Origin: an uncultured Alphaproteobacteria bacterium
GTDB lineage: Bacteria; Pseudomonadota; Alphaproteobacteria; UBA3830
Assembly (NCBI GenBank): GCA_905233185.1
Contig: CAJODB010000007.1
Span: 1 to 54,971, forward strand
Direction of reading: 5' to 3'
DNA: 54,971 nucleotides
How positions within the stretch are numbered: the stretch's first letter is position 1; every line of letters starts with the position of its first letter. The position numbers were made by a program, and so were the translations under genes. This document shows, one piece after another, positions 42,513-51,167 of this stretch. A model generated the notes under the pieces. It had not been told where the DNA came from. It did no database searches and saw only the letters and a program-made list of their open reading frames with translations.

Positions 42513-44657
42513 GTGAGGGATATTATGCAGGGAAAAAATGAACAAATAAAAGACATAGTACACACCGAGAAAAAAGCGAGGTGGAACAGCGATACCAAGA
42601 AATTTTTCGATGAAGCAGAAGATCATAGCCTTGTTCTTAACGCTATCATTTCTCTTTCATGTAAAAGCCAAACTGGTGAATCATTCGAAGAGTTGGTTAA
42701 TGCATTAAATGATGACAAAATTCTCAGAAAAATCAAAAAAATAAATATTCTTGATACTACATATTTATACCGGCATTTTTATAGCGAATTCTCAAAATAT
42801 ACAGATGTAAAAATCCCAACAGATTGGTATATGAAAAATAAAAAAGCGATTGAACAAATAAAAGCAGAAGTTGAATTAAAGTGTTGGGCAACAGAAATTG
42901 ATTCGGAAGATTTCCGAAATTGCTATAAGAAAATCATGCGAGATTTTCAAGGTGATGAAAATGGAAATGGAGTTAATCTGGAATTCAGAGACACAGTAAT
43001 TGCTGAAGCAGCGACCAATGCCTATAAACACAAGAAAGACAGGAAACAGTGTATTGATTTTATCCTTGAAGAATGCGCGCATCTCTGCTCTTCATTTCGT
43101 TCAGGTGGAATTATTGTTTATCCGATGAAATTGTATTCAACGGGCGATTATATAATTGAAAAATATTCTTTGGATATAAAGCATATTTCATATCGGGTTA
43201 GCGGTAATGAAGAAAATGATAAGGAAGAGCTATACAAAAGCACAACAAACAAGATAGATGGTATCACTGAAACCGATATAGAAGCCGCTGTTACAAATTT
43301 CATGCGAAATGAAGCAACAAATATGAATTTCTTTGTTGTAGATAAACAGGGAAAGCTTATTCACAGTAATTTTTCTTTAGATAGGTTAATAAATAAAAAA
43401 CTTACGGCTGAAGAAATAGATAAAAATGCGTGGGCAAAAACCTATGAGGTAATTCGTACGGGGAAAATGTTCGTAGGAGAAGAAAAAGGGCGTGGAGGAA
43501 GGACATATCTTTCCATGAAAACTCCTTTACGGGTAAATGGAGAAATTGAAGGAGCAATAGGCATATCTATAGATGTAACTGACTCAAAGAGAGTTGCAAT
43601 AGAAAAAAAACGTGCTATGGATTTGGAGTTTTTGAACAGAGTGCAGCAACTAAAATTGAAGTTTCAAGAAGAATTTACTCGATTTATATCGCAAATGGCG
43701 CATGATATTACTTCTCCGTTGGTGAGTTTGGAAGTTTTTTCAAAAACAAGTAAGGATCTTCCAAAGGATCAGCAATGTATATTGAGAGGGATTACATCGA
43801 GTATAAAGAATATTGCAGATGAGCTTTTACAAAAATATAAATATTCGCAAAAGGAATTGGATTTCCCTACACAGCATTGCGTTTTAGTTGCTCTTACACT
43901 TTTTGAATTGTTGAATCAAAAGAAAATGCAATACAGAAAAGATGATATTAAAATTAATTTATTTTATGATCCTACCGTAAAATACACATTTATTAATATT
44001 GATCAGTCAGAATTTTCTCGAATAATTTCAGAGCTTATTGATAGAACAGTGAAAAATCTTGTAGAAAAAAAAAGAATAATTAATGTTAGGTTTATCGCTA
44101 AAAATTCTGATGCGATAATTGAAATCTTAAGCAGTTCGAAATTAGTAAACTTGAACGATATCTCGGATATTGCTGAAAAATCATTGCAAGGAAGAGTAAC
44201 TGTTTCAAATGACAGCAAGGGGAGCAAGATAACAATTACTTTCCCACTTGCTGAGCAGCCGAGCTGGATATCTACTCAAATAAATGTGCGCAAAGACAGC
44301 ATAGTTATGGTTCTTGATAATGATGAAACTGCGCAGAAACAATGGGAAAGATTGTTTAAAAATCATATGGATACAGTAAAACTGAAATTCTGCAGTGATG
44401 GACAGGAAACAAGCGATTTTGTCGATTCATTATCCAATGAAGAGAAACAAAATGTTTGTGCTCTTATAAATTATGAGTCGACATATTCAGATTCGGAGGA
44501 TATTTTAAGCACAGTACTACAATGCGATCTTGTGAAACAATCTGTAATAATGACGAGCGCATATAATGACAACCAATTACAGGAAGTTATTGCGGCAGCT
44601 GGAGCAAAAATGCTCCCAAAGCAGTTTCTGAAAGGCATAAACGTTATTGTGAATTAA
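42513..44657 (+). CDS. Paralogous pseudo-histidine kinase with degenerate ATPase domain
   Basis: A 714-residue tandem paralogue of the preceding kinase, with the same order: unrecognised N-terminal domain (LVLNAIISLSCKSQTGESF, LDTTYLYRHFYSEFSKY), PAS-like (NFFVVDKQGKLIHSNFSLD), HisKA with SQMAHDITSPLVSLE and His397, ATPase fold, receiver-like end. The ATPase motifs are lost. The N box reads ELIDRTVKNL (Asp510/Arg511 where the paralogue has two Asn). The G1 region reads EILSSSKLVNL instead of DNGKGMS, and no G2 glycine motif remains. The receiver-like Asp site reads LINYE. It therefore should not bind ATP but keeps a phosphorylatable His. The ATG at 42513 has GTGAGG upstream, probably one operon with the intact kinase. 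Confidence 0.85.
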   Translation: MRDIMQGKNEQIKDIVHTEKKARWNSDTKKFFDEAEDHSLVLNAIISLSCKSQTGESFEELVNALNDDKILRKIKKINILDTTYLYRHFYSEFSKYTDVKIPTDWYMKNKKAIEQIKAEVELKCWATEIDSEDFRNCYKKIMRDFQGDENGNGVNLEFRDTVIAEAATNAYKHKKDRKQCIDFILEECAHLCSSFRSGGIIVYPMKLYSTGDYIIEKYSLDIKHISYRVSGNEENDKEELYKSTTNKIDGITETDIEAAVTNFMRNEATNMNFFVVDKQGKLIHSNFSLDRLINKKLTAEEIDKNAWAKTYEVIRTGKMFVGEEKGRGGRTYLSMKTPLRVNGEIEGAIGISIDVTDSKRVAIEKKRAMDLEFLNRVQQLKLKFQEEFTRFISQMAHDITSPLVSLEVFSKTSKDLPKDQQCILRGITSSIKNIADELLQKYKYSQKELDFPTQHCVLVALTLFELLNQKKMQYRKDDIKINLFYDPTVKYTFINIDQSEFSRIISELIDRTVKNLVEKKRIINVRFIAKNSDAIIEILSSSKLVNLNDISDIAEKSLQGRVTVSNDSKGSKITITFPLAEQPSWISTQINVRKDSIVMVLDNDETAQKQWERLFKNHMDTVKLKFCSDGQETSDFVDSLSNEEKQNVCALINYESTYSDSEDILSTVLQCDLVKQSVIMTSAYNDNQLQEVIAAAGAKMLPKQFLKGINVIVN

Positions 44658-44729
44658 TAGCGAGTATGATTTCTTGATGTATTATTAAATTTTTAGCATT
44701 ACTAAGAACACTAAAAATAATATAGATTG

Positions 44730-45834
44730 TTATCCTTCCTTATTTTCGACTTTTGCACTAATAGAAGTTTGCAAAAATTCATCGATTTTTCCATCGAGAA
44801 CAGCGGCGACATCGCCTTTTTCGAATCCCGTGCGTAAATCCTTTACCATCTGATACGGTTGCATGACATACGACCTGATTTGACGTCCCCAGCCTATTTC
44901 GTTCTTATCTCCCGAGTTAGCTTGTTCTTCTTTTTTGCGCAATTCTAATTCATACAATCGTGAACGCAGCATTTCAAATGCTGTTGCTTTGTTTCGATGC
45001 TGTGAACGATCTGTCTGACATTGTACAACAATTCCAGTTGGTATATGGGTTATTCGAACAGCACTTTCTGTTTTGTTAATATGTTGTCCACCTGCTCCTG
45101 ATGATCGGTATGTATCGATTCGCAAATCACTATCGTTTATTTCCACGTGAATAGATTCATCGATCACCGGATATACTCCAATGGAAGCAAAACTGGTATG
45201 ACGACGTGCATTTGAATCAAACGGAGATATACGAACAAGCCTATGTACTCCTGCTTCACTTTTCAGCCATCCGTATGCTTTTATTCCGTCTATTTTCATG
45301 GTTGTAGATTTTATACCTGCTTCTTCTCCGAAGCTTTCTTCGATAATTTCTGTCGAATATTTATGATCTTCAGCCCAACGAGAGTACATTCGCAACAACA
45401 TTTGCGCCCAGTCTTGCGCTTCTGTGCCACCAGCTCCTGCATGTACTTCGAGATAACAGCTATTATTGTCAGCTTCTCCCGAAAAAAAACATTCGAGCTG
45501 ATAAATTTTCATATATTCATGCAGATTTTGAATTTCTTTTTCAGTTTCTTCGATTAATTGAGATTCGTTTTCTTCTTCTGCCATCTCCAACATGGATTTT
45601 AAATCTGAGAACTGCGTTTCTGCTTTTTGAAAACGCCCCAATTCCCCTTCCAGTTGGGCTTTCTTTTTCATAATAGTTTTTGCGTGTTCCTGGTCGTTCC
45701 AAAGATCACTCGATTCCGCTAACTTTGAGATTTCATCGATTTGTGCTTTCAAAGATGCAGGTTCAAAGAAACCTCCGAAGCAAAGATAAACTACTTTCGA
45801 TAGCTTCGAGAGTCTTTTTTATTTCTTCTTTCAT
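44730..45834 (-). CDS. prfB: Peptide chain release factor 2, with programmed +1 frameshift
   Basis: Release factor for UAA and UGA stops. The gene starts at ATG 45834 with MKEEIKKTLEAIESSLSLL, then reaches CTT TGA at 45768-45763. A +1 shift on CTT (skipping one T) continues as EPASLKAQIDEIS for 367 residues in all. The codon-recognition tripeptide SPF (RISPFDS) and the catalytic GGQ (GAGGQHINKTES) are intact. The start lies 2 nt after the MFS transporter stop, so it is the second gene of that operon. Automated callers often begin this gene after the shift. Confidence 0.95.
45763..45777 (-). promoter_or_regulatory. prfB autoregulatory +1 frameshift site
   Basis: On the gene strand the order is CGGAGG (45777-45772), then TTT, then CTT TGA. 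The Shine-Dalgarno-like CGGAGG three bases before the slippery CTT is the standard RF2 arrangement: when RF2 is scarce the ribosome slips +1 past the TGA and makes more RF2. Confidence 0.92.
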
Positions 45835-45836
45835 CG

Positions 45837-47066
45837 TTATTTCTCTACTTTCTTCAGTGCTTCTTTGTTATGACTTGGTCTTATGAACATGACACATATT
45901 GTTGCGATAAGAGTTATTAAAGCGTTAACGGAGAACGCTACTTCCGCATCATATATCGTCCATAAATTACCTGTAAGAGCGTTTGAAATGCACATACCAA
46001 AGCAACATACAAGATTGAATATGCCGATTGACGTGCCTTTGATTTGAGGTGGTGCATAATCAGAAACCATTGCGAAAAATGTTCCTTGCGTCGCTCCGTA
46101 ATGGATTCCGTATATCGCTACACCAAACAGTACGTGCCAAATTTCTTTTGCAAGAGCCAAAACTGCGCAAGATAGAAGCATCATGCAAAAACCGAATGCC
46201 AAAAATACTTTTCGATCACGTCTATCTGACCATGAACCGACAATTCGTGAGGTTAAGGCATTGAAAAAATACATAAGAGCGAGAACTAGTGGTATGAATT
46301 TGAGTTCCAAATGAAGTTCTTTAGCTCTTAATGCGAGAAAAGCTTCGCTATATCTTGCACACATAAATATGAAACATACGAGCATATAAAACCAGAATCG
46401 CCCGCCAAGTTCCTTTATGTCGGATTTTCTTATTGGGAATCCTCTTCTTTTTTGCAAACCGATAATTTTTGGTTCTTTTATGCCGAAATATATCAACGCA
46501 ACAGCAATAAATATTGGAATAGAAGCCAGTAAATATACTAGGCGAATGCTATCAGCTGAGCTGCCTTTAAAATTTGCGAGAACGAAAAAGCAAGCTATAG
46601 AACCAATTAATGAGCCTGTAAATGCGCCTGTTTGACGGATACCGTATGCCGCTCCCTTCAATTCTTTCGGAGTACAATCGGCTATAAGGGCATCGCGCGG
46701 AGTATCTCTGAGACCGTTCGTCACTCGTTCAAGCAATTGAGCAGATACATACAACCCGAGTCCTTGTGACAGAGCAAACATAGGCTTAGCAAATGCTGCG
46801 CATAAGTAGCCCCATAATATGAGAATTTTCCTTTTGCCCATCCAATCACTGATGACACCAGAAAAAAGCTTTACCAAATACGACAAGGCTTCGGAGAAAC
46901 CTCTTATGTAACCTAGAACGGCAGCTGTAGAGCCTAATACGTGTATTATAAACTCAGGTGTTAATGCTGTAATAACGACTGCTGCAGAGTTTGAAAAAAA
47001 GCTTACCGCACCAAGAACCCATACAGTCATAGGCATCTTTGCGGTTTCATTTACTTCTTTATTCAT
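45837..47066 (-). CDS. MFS transporter
   Basis: A 409-residue major facilitator with about twelve hydrophobic segments. It has FSGVISDWMGKRKILILWGY, the typical loop 2-3 motif, and ERVTNGLRDTPRDALIADCTP, then SRIVGSWSDRRDRKVFLAFG in the second half. The sequence fits a general group of uncharacterised MFS proteins in which the GLRDTPRDA-type loop recurs; the substrate is unknown. It is cotranscribed with prfB, whose ATG follows its stop by 2 nt. The 167 nt between it and TadE-like copy 4 hold AT-rich sequence only. Confidence 0.86.
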   Translation of the reverse strand: MNKEVNETAKMPMTVWVLGAVSFFSNSAAVVITALTPEFIIHVLGSTAAVLGYIRGFSEALSYLVKLFSGVISDWMGKRKILILWGYLCAAFAKPMFALSQGLGLYVSAQLLERVTNGLRDTPRDALIADCTPKELKGAAYGIRQTGAFTGSLIGSIACFFVLANFKGSSADSIRLVYLLASIPIFIAVALIYFGIKEPKIIGLQKRRGFPIRKSDIKELGGRFWFYMLVCFIFMCARYSEAFLALRAKELHLELKFIPLVLALMYFFNALTSRIVGSWSDRRDRKVFLAFGFCMMLLSCAVLALAKEIWHVLFGVAIYGIHYGATQGTFFAMVSDYAPPQIKGTSIGIFNLVCCFGMCISNALTGNLWTIYDAEVAFSVNALITLIATICVMFIRPSHNKEALKKVEK

Positions 47067-47233
47067 TAGAAAAATCCATGCCCTTGCGAGCTAACTTTTA
47101 CCACATAATGTTAGATTTTAACAGATATTAATTTTTATATTTTGTGAAATATTATTTTGAAGTTATTTTTCCATTATTTTTTTTCATACTAAATGTGGGA
47201 TATAGCAACAAAAATTCTTATTCTTAATAAATC

Positions 47234-47982
47234 TTACTTTTTTATAGGAAATAACCCTGGTTTTGGTGTAATAACTAAATTATATACGAAATTTCCGACA
47301 ATATTATCATCCAGAACCTTTCCAGTACTGTAAGCTGATTTTGGGGTTAACATATAAAACCCCAACTTTGATTTATCAAAATTGTAAGGCCAATAAAAAT
47401 ATACTATGAGCAACCGTTCTTCACCAACATTGTAGCAGACTAAATCGGAATGTATGGCCTCGACTTTTTCCTGCTTTATTGTTTGTATTGAACCGCAACT
47501 TGTTGACATTTTCAGAGCTCCGGAAGTATTGGGAGTGACTTCCGTATTCGCATAACAGAATTGATACTGATATTCATCGTTACTTATCTTTTTCACATAA
47601 TAAAAACGCATACTTGGACGTATACCAAATGGGCAAGGCTTAAACATCGTGTTTGTATGAAATAAGTTTAGGCAACTTGCAAATGAAATTCTTCCCATAT
47701 CATTGATGCTCAATTGTTTATTTGTTTTCGTGTTTCCGAGCTGCTGGACCATACTTGCAGCGAGATATGCTGACATTTTTACTTTATTTTTTAGCTCATA
47801 GAAACGATAATGATCAGATACGAAAAATAATAAAGTAATACAAATGGGAATAGAGAATGTGAACTCGATTAATACGCCGCCTTTATGATGACGTTTACGG
47901 AAGTGCAAAACTCTGTATAAGAGAGCGAATACCCCCCCCCGTATTTTTTACGCAAGATGGCCTGAAATAATGTTTGAAACAT
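47234..47982 (-). CDS. TadE-like prepilin family protein, copy 4, frameshifted at a G9 tract
   Basis: Fourth paralogue. The ATG at 47982 follows GAG by 7 nt and opens the leader MFQTLFQAILRKKY, close to that of copy 1 (MFQLLQSILREND) with synonymous codon changes. It then meets nine G (47940-47932). One extra G gives 249 residues: HHKGGVLIEFTFSIP, a membrane helix, DHYRFYELKNKVKMSAYLAASM, CLNLFHTNTMFKPCPFG and VITPKPGLFP. In the body frame a TAA (47950-47948) lies just before the tract, so no upstream start can serve it. A downstream TTG at 47908 would drop only the first part but lacks a ribosome site. The gene lies alone between the MFS-prfB operon and ferritin. Confidence 0.8.
47932..47940 (-). 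repeat. G9 homopolymer in TadE-like copy 4
   Basis: Nine G on the gene strand at the leader-body junction. Count and frame offset match the other three copies. Confidence 0.9.
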
Positions 47983-48012
47983 CAATTTTCTCAAATTAAT
48001 TATAAATTATAT

Positions 48013-48035
48013 TTTAATCGAAAAAAGTTAATAAA
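48013..48035 (-). promoter_or_regulatory. Shared upstream element of TadE-like family, copy 4
   Basis: A 23-nt element reading TTTATTAA at its start and GATTAAA at its end on the gene strand, ending 30 nt before the ATG, with TATAAT-like sequence between. Confidence 0.55.
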
Positions 48036-48160
48036 AAGCCAAATTTAAGAACGATTTTTTTCATTTTCCATACTTTCTTCATTATTTTACTTTTTTTTAA
48101 TTAATAAGGAGCATTATTTATAAATATACGCTGTGTTATTTAAAGGAATAGAGGATTCGG

Positions 48161-48661
48161 ATGGCTACAAATGTCGGAAAAAGAGTTTTCGAAAATTTGA
48201 ACAAGCAAATCACTGATGAAATGGCGTCTGCATATACGTTTCTATCAATGTCGGGAGTTTTTTCAGATATGGGGTTGAACGGTTGTGCAAAATGGACTCG
48301 TTCTCAATTCGAAGAAAAAATCGAGAGAAGTCAGAAGATTTTCGATCATCTCCTTTTGCGTGGTGCAAAAGTCAAATTACTGCCAATTCCTGCTCCAAAG
48401 CATGATTGGAGAGCTCCTCTTCATATATTCGAAGAAGTAATAAGACTTGAGCAACGTACTACAACAGCATTTGCTGCAATGGTTGATATTGCAATGTCTG
48501 AGAAAGATCATGGTACAGTAAATTTCGTAAGATGGTTCGTAGATAAACAAGTAGAAAAAGATGCTTTTGCAACTTACCTACTTGATAGACTTCGAAAAAT
48601 GCAGTCTACTGACTTAGGCGTCTTGATGTTTGATAAGGAACTAGCAGACAAGCTGCCGTAA
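48161..48661 (+). CDS. Ferritin (FtnA-like) with altered ferroxidase residues
   Basis: Iron-storage ferritin of 166 residues, the usual length, with a four-helix pattern (NKQITDEMASAYTFLSM, FEEKIERSQKIFDHLL, FEEVIRLEQRTTTAF, FVRWFVDKQVEKDAF). Several iron-binding residues align: Glu20, Glu51/52, Glu97 and Gln130. The His of the usual E-x-x-H motif is replaced by Glu55 (EEKIER), and the Glu following Gln-x-Glu is Lys133. The ferroxidase centre is therefore not canonical. The ATG has GAGG upstream. It is followed 30 nt later by fni on the same strand. Confidence 0.87.
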   Translation: MATNVGKRVFENLNKQITDEMASAYTFLSMSGVFSDMGLNGCAKWTRSQFEEKIERSQKIFDHLLLRGAKVKLLPIPAPKHDWRAPLHIFEEVIRLEQRTTTAFAAMVDIAMSEKDHGTVNFVRWFVDKQVEKDAFATYLLDRLRKMQSTDLGVLMFDKELADKLP

Positions 48662-48691
48662 AAAAAAGTTAGTAGATTACGTGGGGATTTT

Positions 48692-49723
48692 GTGGAAAAA
48701 ACTTCATTAAAGAAGGATCAGCAAATAACATTTGCGTTATCCGAAGGGGCATCATGTATTACCGATGCAGGTTTTGATAACTACCGTTTTGAACATATCG
48801 CTCTTCCTGAAATAGATTTTTCGGAAATAGATACATCAGTCAAATTCTTAGGAAGAAAATTAAAGATACCGCTGATAATCTCTTCTATAACAGGAGGAGG
48901 AAATAAGAGCGAAAAAATTAATCGTTCTTTGGCAGGATTATCAAACGACTATGGAGTTGGATTTGCTGTTGGGAGTCAGACCTGCGCATTAAAAGATTCA
49001 TCATTGGAAAAATCATTTAGAGTAAGGCCTTATGCACCAAATTCCTTGATTTTAGCAAATATGGGAGCGGCAGAACTGAATTATGGCTTCACAATTGATG
49101 AATGCAGAAGAGCAGTAGATATGATCGATGCAGATGGGCTTATATTACATTTAAATCCCTTGCATGAAGTTTTTCAAAGGAATAACACAACAAATTTTTC
49201 TGATTTACTGAAGAAAATTGAGAGAATATGCGAAAAATTAGACGCTCCTGTAATTGTTAAAGAAGTCGGGTATGGAATTTCTTCTTTTGTTGCGAAGAAG
49301 TTAGCAGATGCAGGAGTCTATGCCATAGAAGTTGCCGGTGCTGGTTCAATTTCTTGGAGCGCGATTGAAAAAGAAGCGTCAAGAGATGTTGTTTTGCGAG
49401 CTGCGGCAGATTCATTTAGAGGGTGGGGCAATCCGACAACAGAATGTATAGAATCTATAGCGAAAAGTGTAAAAAATGTGAAAATAATCGCAAGCGGAGG
49501 TGTTAATACCGGCGTGAAAATAGCGAAATCTATAGCTCTTGGTGCGGATTTGTGCGGGAACGCTAGTGCCTTTCTCCAAAAGATAATGGAATCTCGTTCT
49601 GAATGCGAAAATTTCATGGAAACAATTATGATGGAACTTAAAACGGCGATGTTTTGTACTGGTTGCAAGAATTTGGAAGAATTAAAGAAGGCAAGGATAT
49701 ATAAAAAATCTCTGCCATGTTAA
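48692..49723 (+). CDS. fni: Type 2 isopentenyl-diphosphate delta-isomerase
   Basis: FMN-dependent isomerase interconverting IPP and DMAPP, 343 residues. It has SITGGGNKSEKIN and VGSQTCAL for the flavin, the active-site HLNPLHEVFQ, KEVGYGIS, VAGAGSISW and IIASGGVNTG. The HLNPxQE motif normally has Gln; here it is His158, with the Mg-binding Glu kept. The GTG start follows GTGGGG. Intracellular alphaproteobacteria often keep this form even when they lack a full isoprenoid pathway. Confidence 0.92.
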   Translation: MEKTSLKKDQQITFALSEGASCITDAGFDNYRFEHIALPEIDFSEIDTSVKFLGRKLKIPLIISSITGGGNKSEKINRSLAGLSNDYGVGFAVGSQTCALKDSSLEKSFRVRPYAPNSLILANMGAAELNYGFTIDECRRAVDMIDADGLILHLNPLHEVFQRNNTTNFSDLLKKIERICEKLDAPVIVKEVGYGISSFVAKKLADAGVYAIEVAGAGSISWSAIEKEASRDVVLRAAADSFRGWGNPTTECIESIAKSVKNVKIIASGGVNTGVKIAKSIALGADLCGNASAFLQKIMESRSECENFMETIMMELKTAMFCTGCKNLEELKKARIYKKSLPC

Positions 49724-49846
49724 GTATAGTTAGTTTAGTTAAATACTAATATTTTACGCCAAAAACAGTATTATTTTCTGATGGAAAGAAATGAGGAAAT
49801 ATTAAGAAAAATTCCTTATTACAGGGTTTCTTAGTCTTAATCATTT

Positions 49847-51115
49847 CTAACACACATATTTTGTTAAAGTTCTTTCCTTTCTGCTCTTATGTGCTCTCCT
49901 ATACACTCGAACTACAACAATTAAGCATATAAGAGCGCTGAGCGACATATACATTCCAGGCCCAAAACGCAATTTTAGATGTCCTGCAAGGAATTCGTTT
50001 ACGATCAACGCGCTTCCTCCGAAAATAGCAGTTGTTATTGACCATGCAAAGCTCGTTCCGCTGTATTTTGTTCCAGTTTTGAAGTAAGACGTCAGGATTG
50101 TAAATGCTGTAGATGAAACAATTGCATCAATCGATCCGTAAATCAGCTGTCCAAGTAGCACATATCTGAAATTTCCAGTAGTTGCCAAGTACATTATCAG
50201 CGGACTTAGTGTAAGAGCGGCTGACAATCCGAAAAAGCACAACTTGTGCCCGTTTGCTCTGTCAGCAAGAGAGGCCAATATGGGAATCAGAAAAGTATTT
50301 AATCCAACTCCTATGGTTATCGCAAGAGATGCTTGTTCAGGGGCGATTCCACCAATATTTACCGCAACAGTTCTGTAATAGATGTTCCCTGTATACACAT
50401 AAACGGAAACGAACATCGATAAAGCGGCAGTACAAAGCAAACCAGATCTGTTATGTTTCCATGCAGCAATTAAAGGTATTTTAAACAACGACTTGTTTTC
50501 TTTTGCGATACGAAAATCCTCTGTTTCCTCCATATCTTTACGCAAATATATAGCGACAATAGCTAAAACAGAACTCAGTAGAAATGGTATGCGCCATAAA
50601 TCTGCATAATTCAGAGCTGAAACAATGGTTGCCATGAAAGCGCCAAAAGCCATTCCTGTTGAGGATGCAAACGATGTCCAAGAACCAGCGAGAAACGGCC
50701 GATTCTTATCGTATTCAGTAAGCAAAACCGTAGCGCCATTAAATTCTCCTCCGACAGCGAATCCCTGAATCATTCTAAACAGCACTAAAAGAACAGACGA
50801 TGTCGCTCCTATCGCTTCGTAAGTCGGCAGAACCCCTATTGCAAAGGTTGCCGCTGCCATAAGTAACAGTGAAGCAATCATTGGCGGTTTTCGTCCGTAT
50901 CGATCACCTATGTGTCCGAAGAAAATCGCTCCCGCAGGACGCATGAGGTAACTTGCGGCGAATACTCCGTAAATTTTTAGACGTGCGAAGTCTGGATTAT
51001 CCGCCGGAAAAAATATGTGCGACAAATAATCCGCCATGTATGCGAAAAACGTAAACTCTGCCCACTCAAGCAAAGTTCCGAAACTAACCACAAAAATTCC
51101 CTTTTTCAAATTCAT
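49847..51115 (-). CDS. MHS-type MFS transporter (ProP-like)
   Basis: A 422-residue metabolite:H+ symporter of the MFS, with about twelve helices. The N-terminus reads FGTLLEWAEFTFFAYMADYL, then RPAGAIFFGHIGDRYGRKPP, FRMIQGFAVGGEFNGA and the second-half ADRANGHK loop. ProP-like proteins import osmolytes or organic acids; many copies occur in host-dependent bacteria. It lies 52 nt after bioB on the same strand. A role in uptake of a biotin precursor is possible but unsupported by sequence. The 123 nt between fni and its end hold nothing recognised. Confidence 0.9.
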   Translation of the reverse strand: MNLKKGIFVVSFGTLLEWAEFTFFAYMADYLSHIFFPADNPDFARLKIYGVFAASYLMRPAGAIFFGHIGDRYGRKPPMIASLLLMAAATFAIGVLPTYEAIGATSSVLLVLFRMIQGFAVGGEFNGATVLLTEYDKNRPFLAGSWTSFASSTGMAFGAFMATIVSALNYADLWRIPFLLSSVLAIVAIYLRKDMEETEDFRIAKENKSLFKIPLIAAWKHNRSGLLCTAALSMFVSVYVYTGNIYYRTVAVNIGGIAPEQASLAITIGVGLNTFLIPILASLADRANGHKLCFFGLSAALTLSPLIMYLATTGNFRYVLLGQLIYGSIDAIVSSTAFTILTSYFKTGTKYSGTSFAWSITTAIFGGSALIVNEFLAGHLKLRFGPGMYMSLSALICLIVVVRVYRRAHKSRKERTLTKYVC

Positions 51116-51167
51116 TTTCGTGTCTCCTTATTTTTTTATAAAAAGCTGTCAGAACCTAACACGGATT

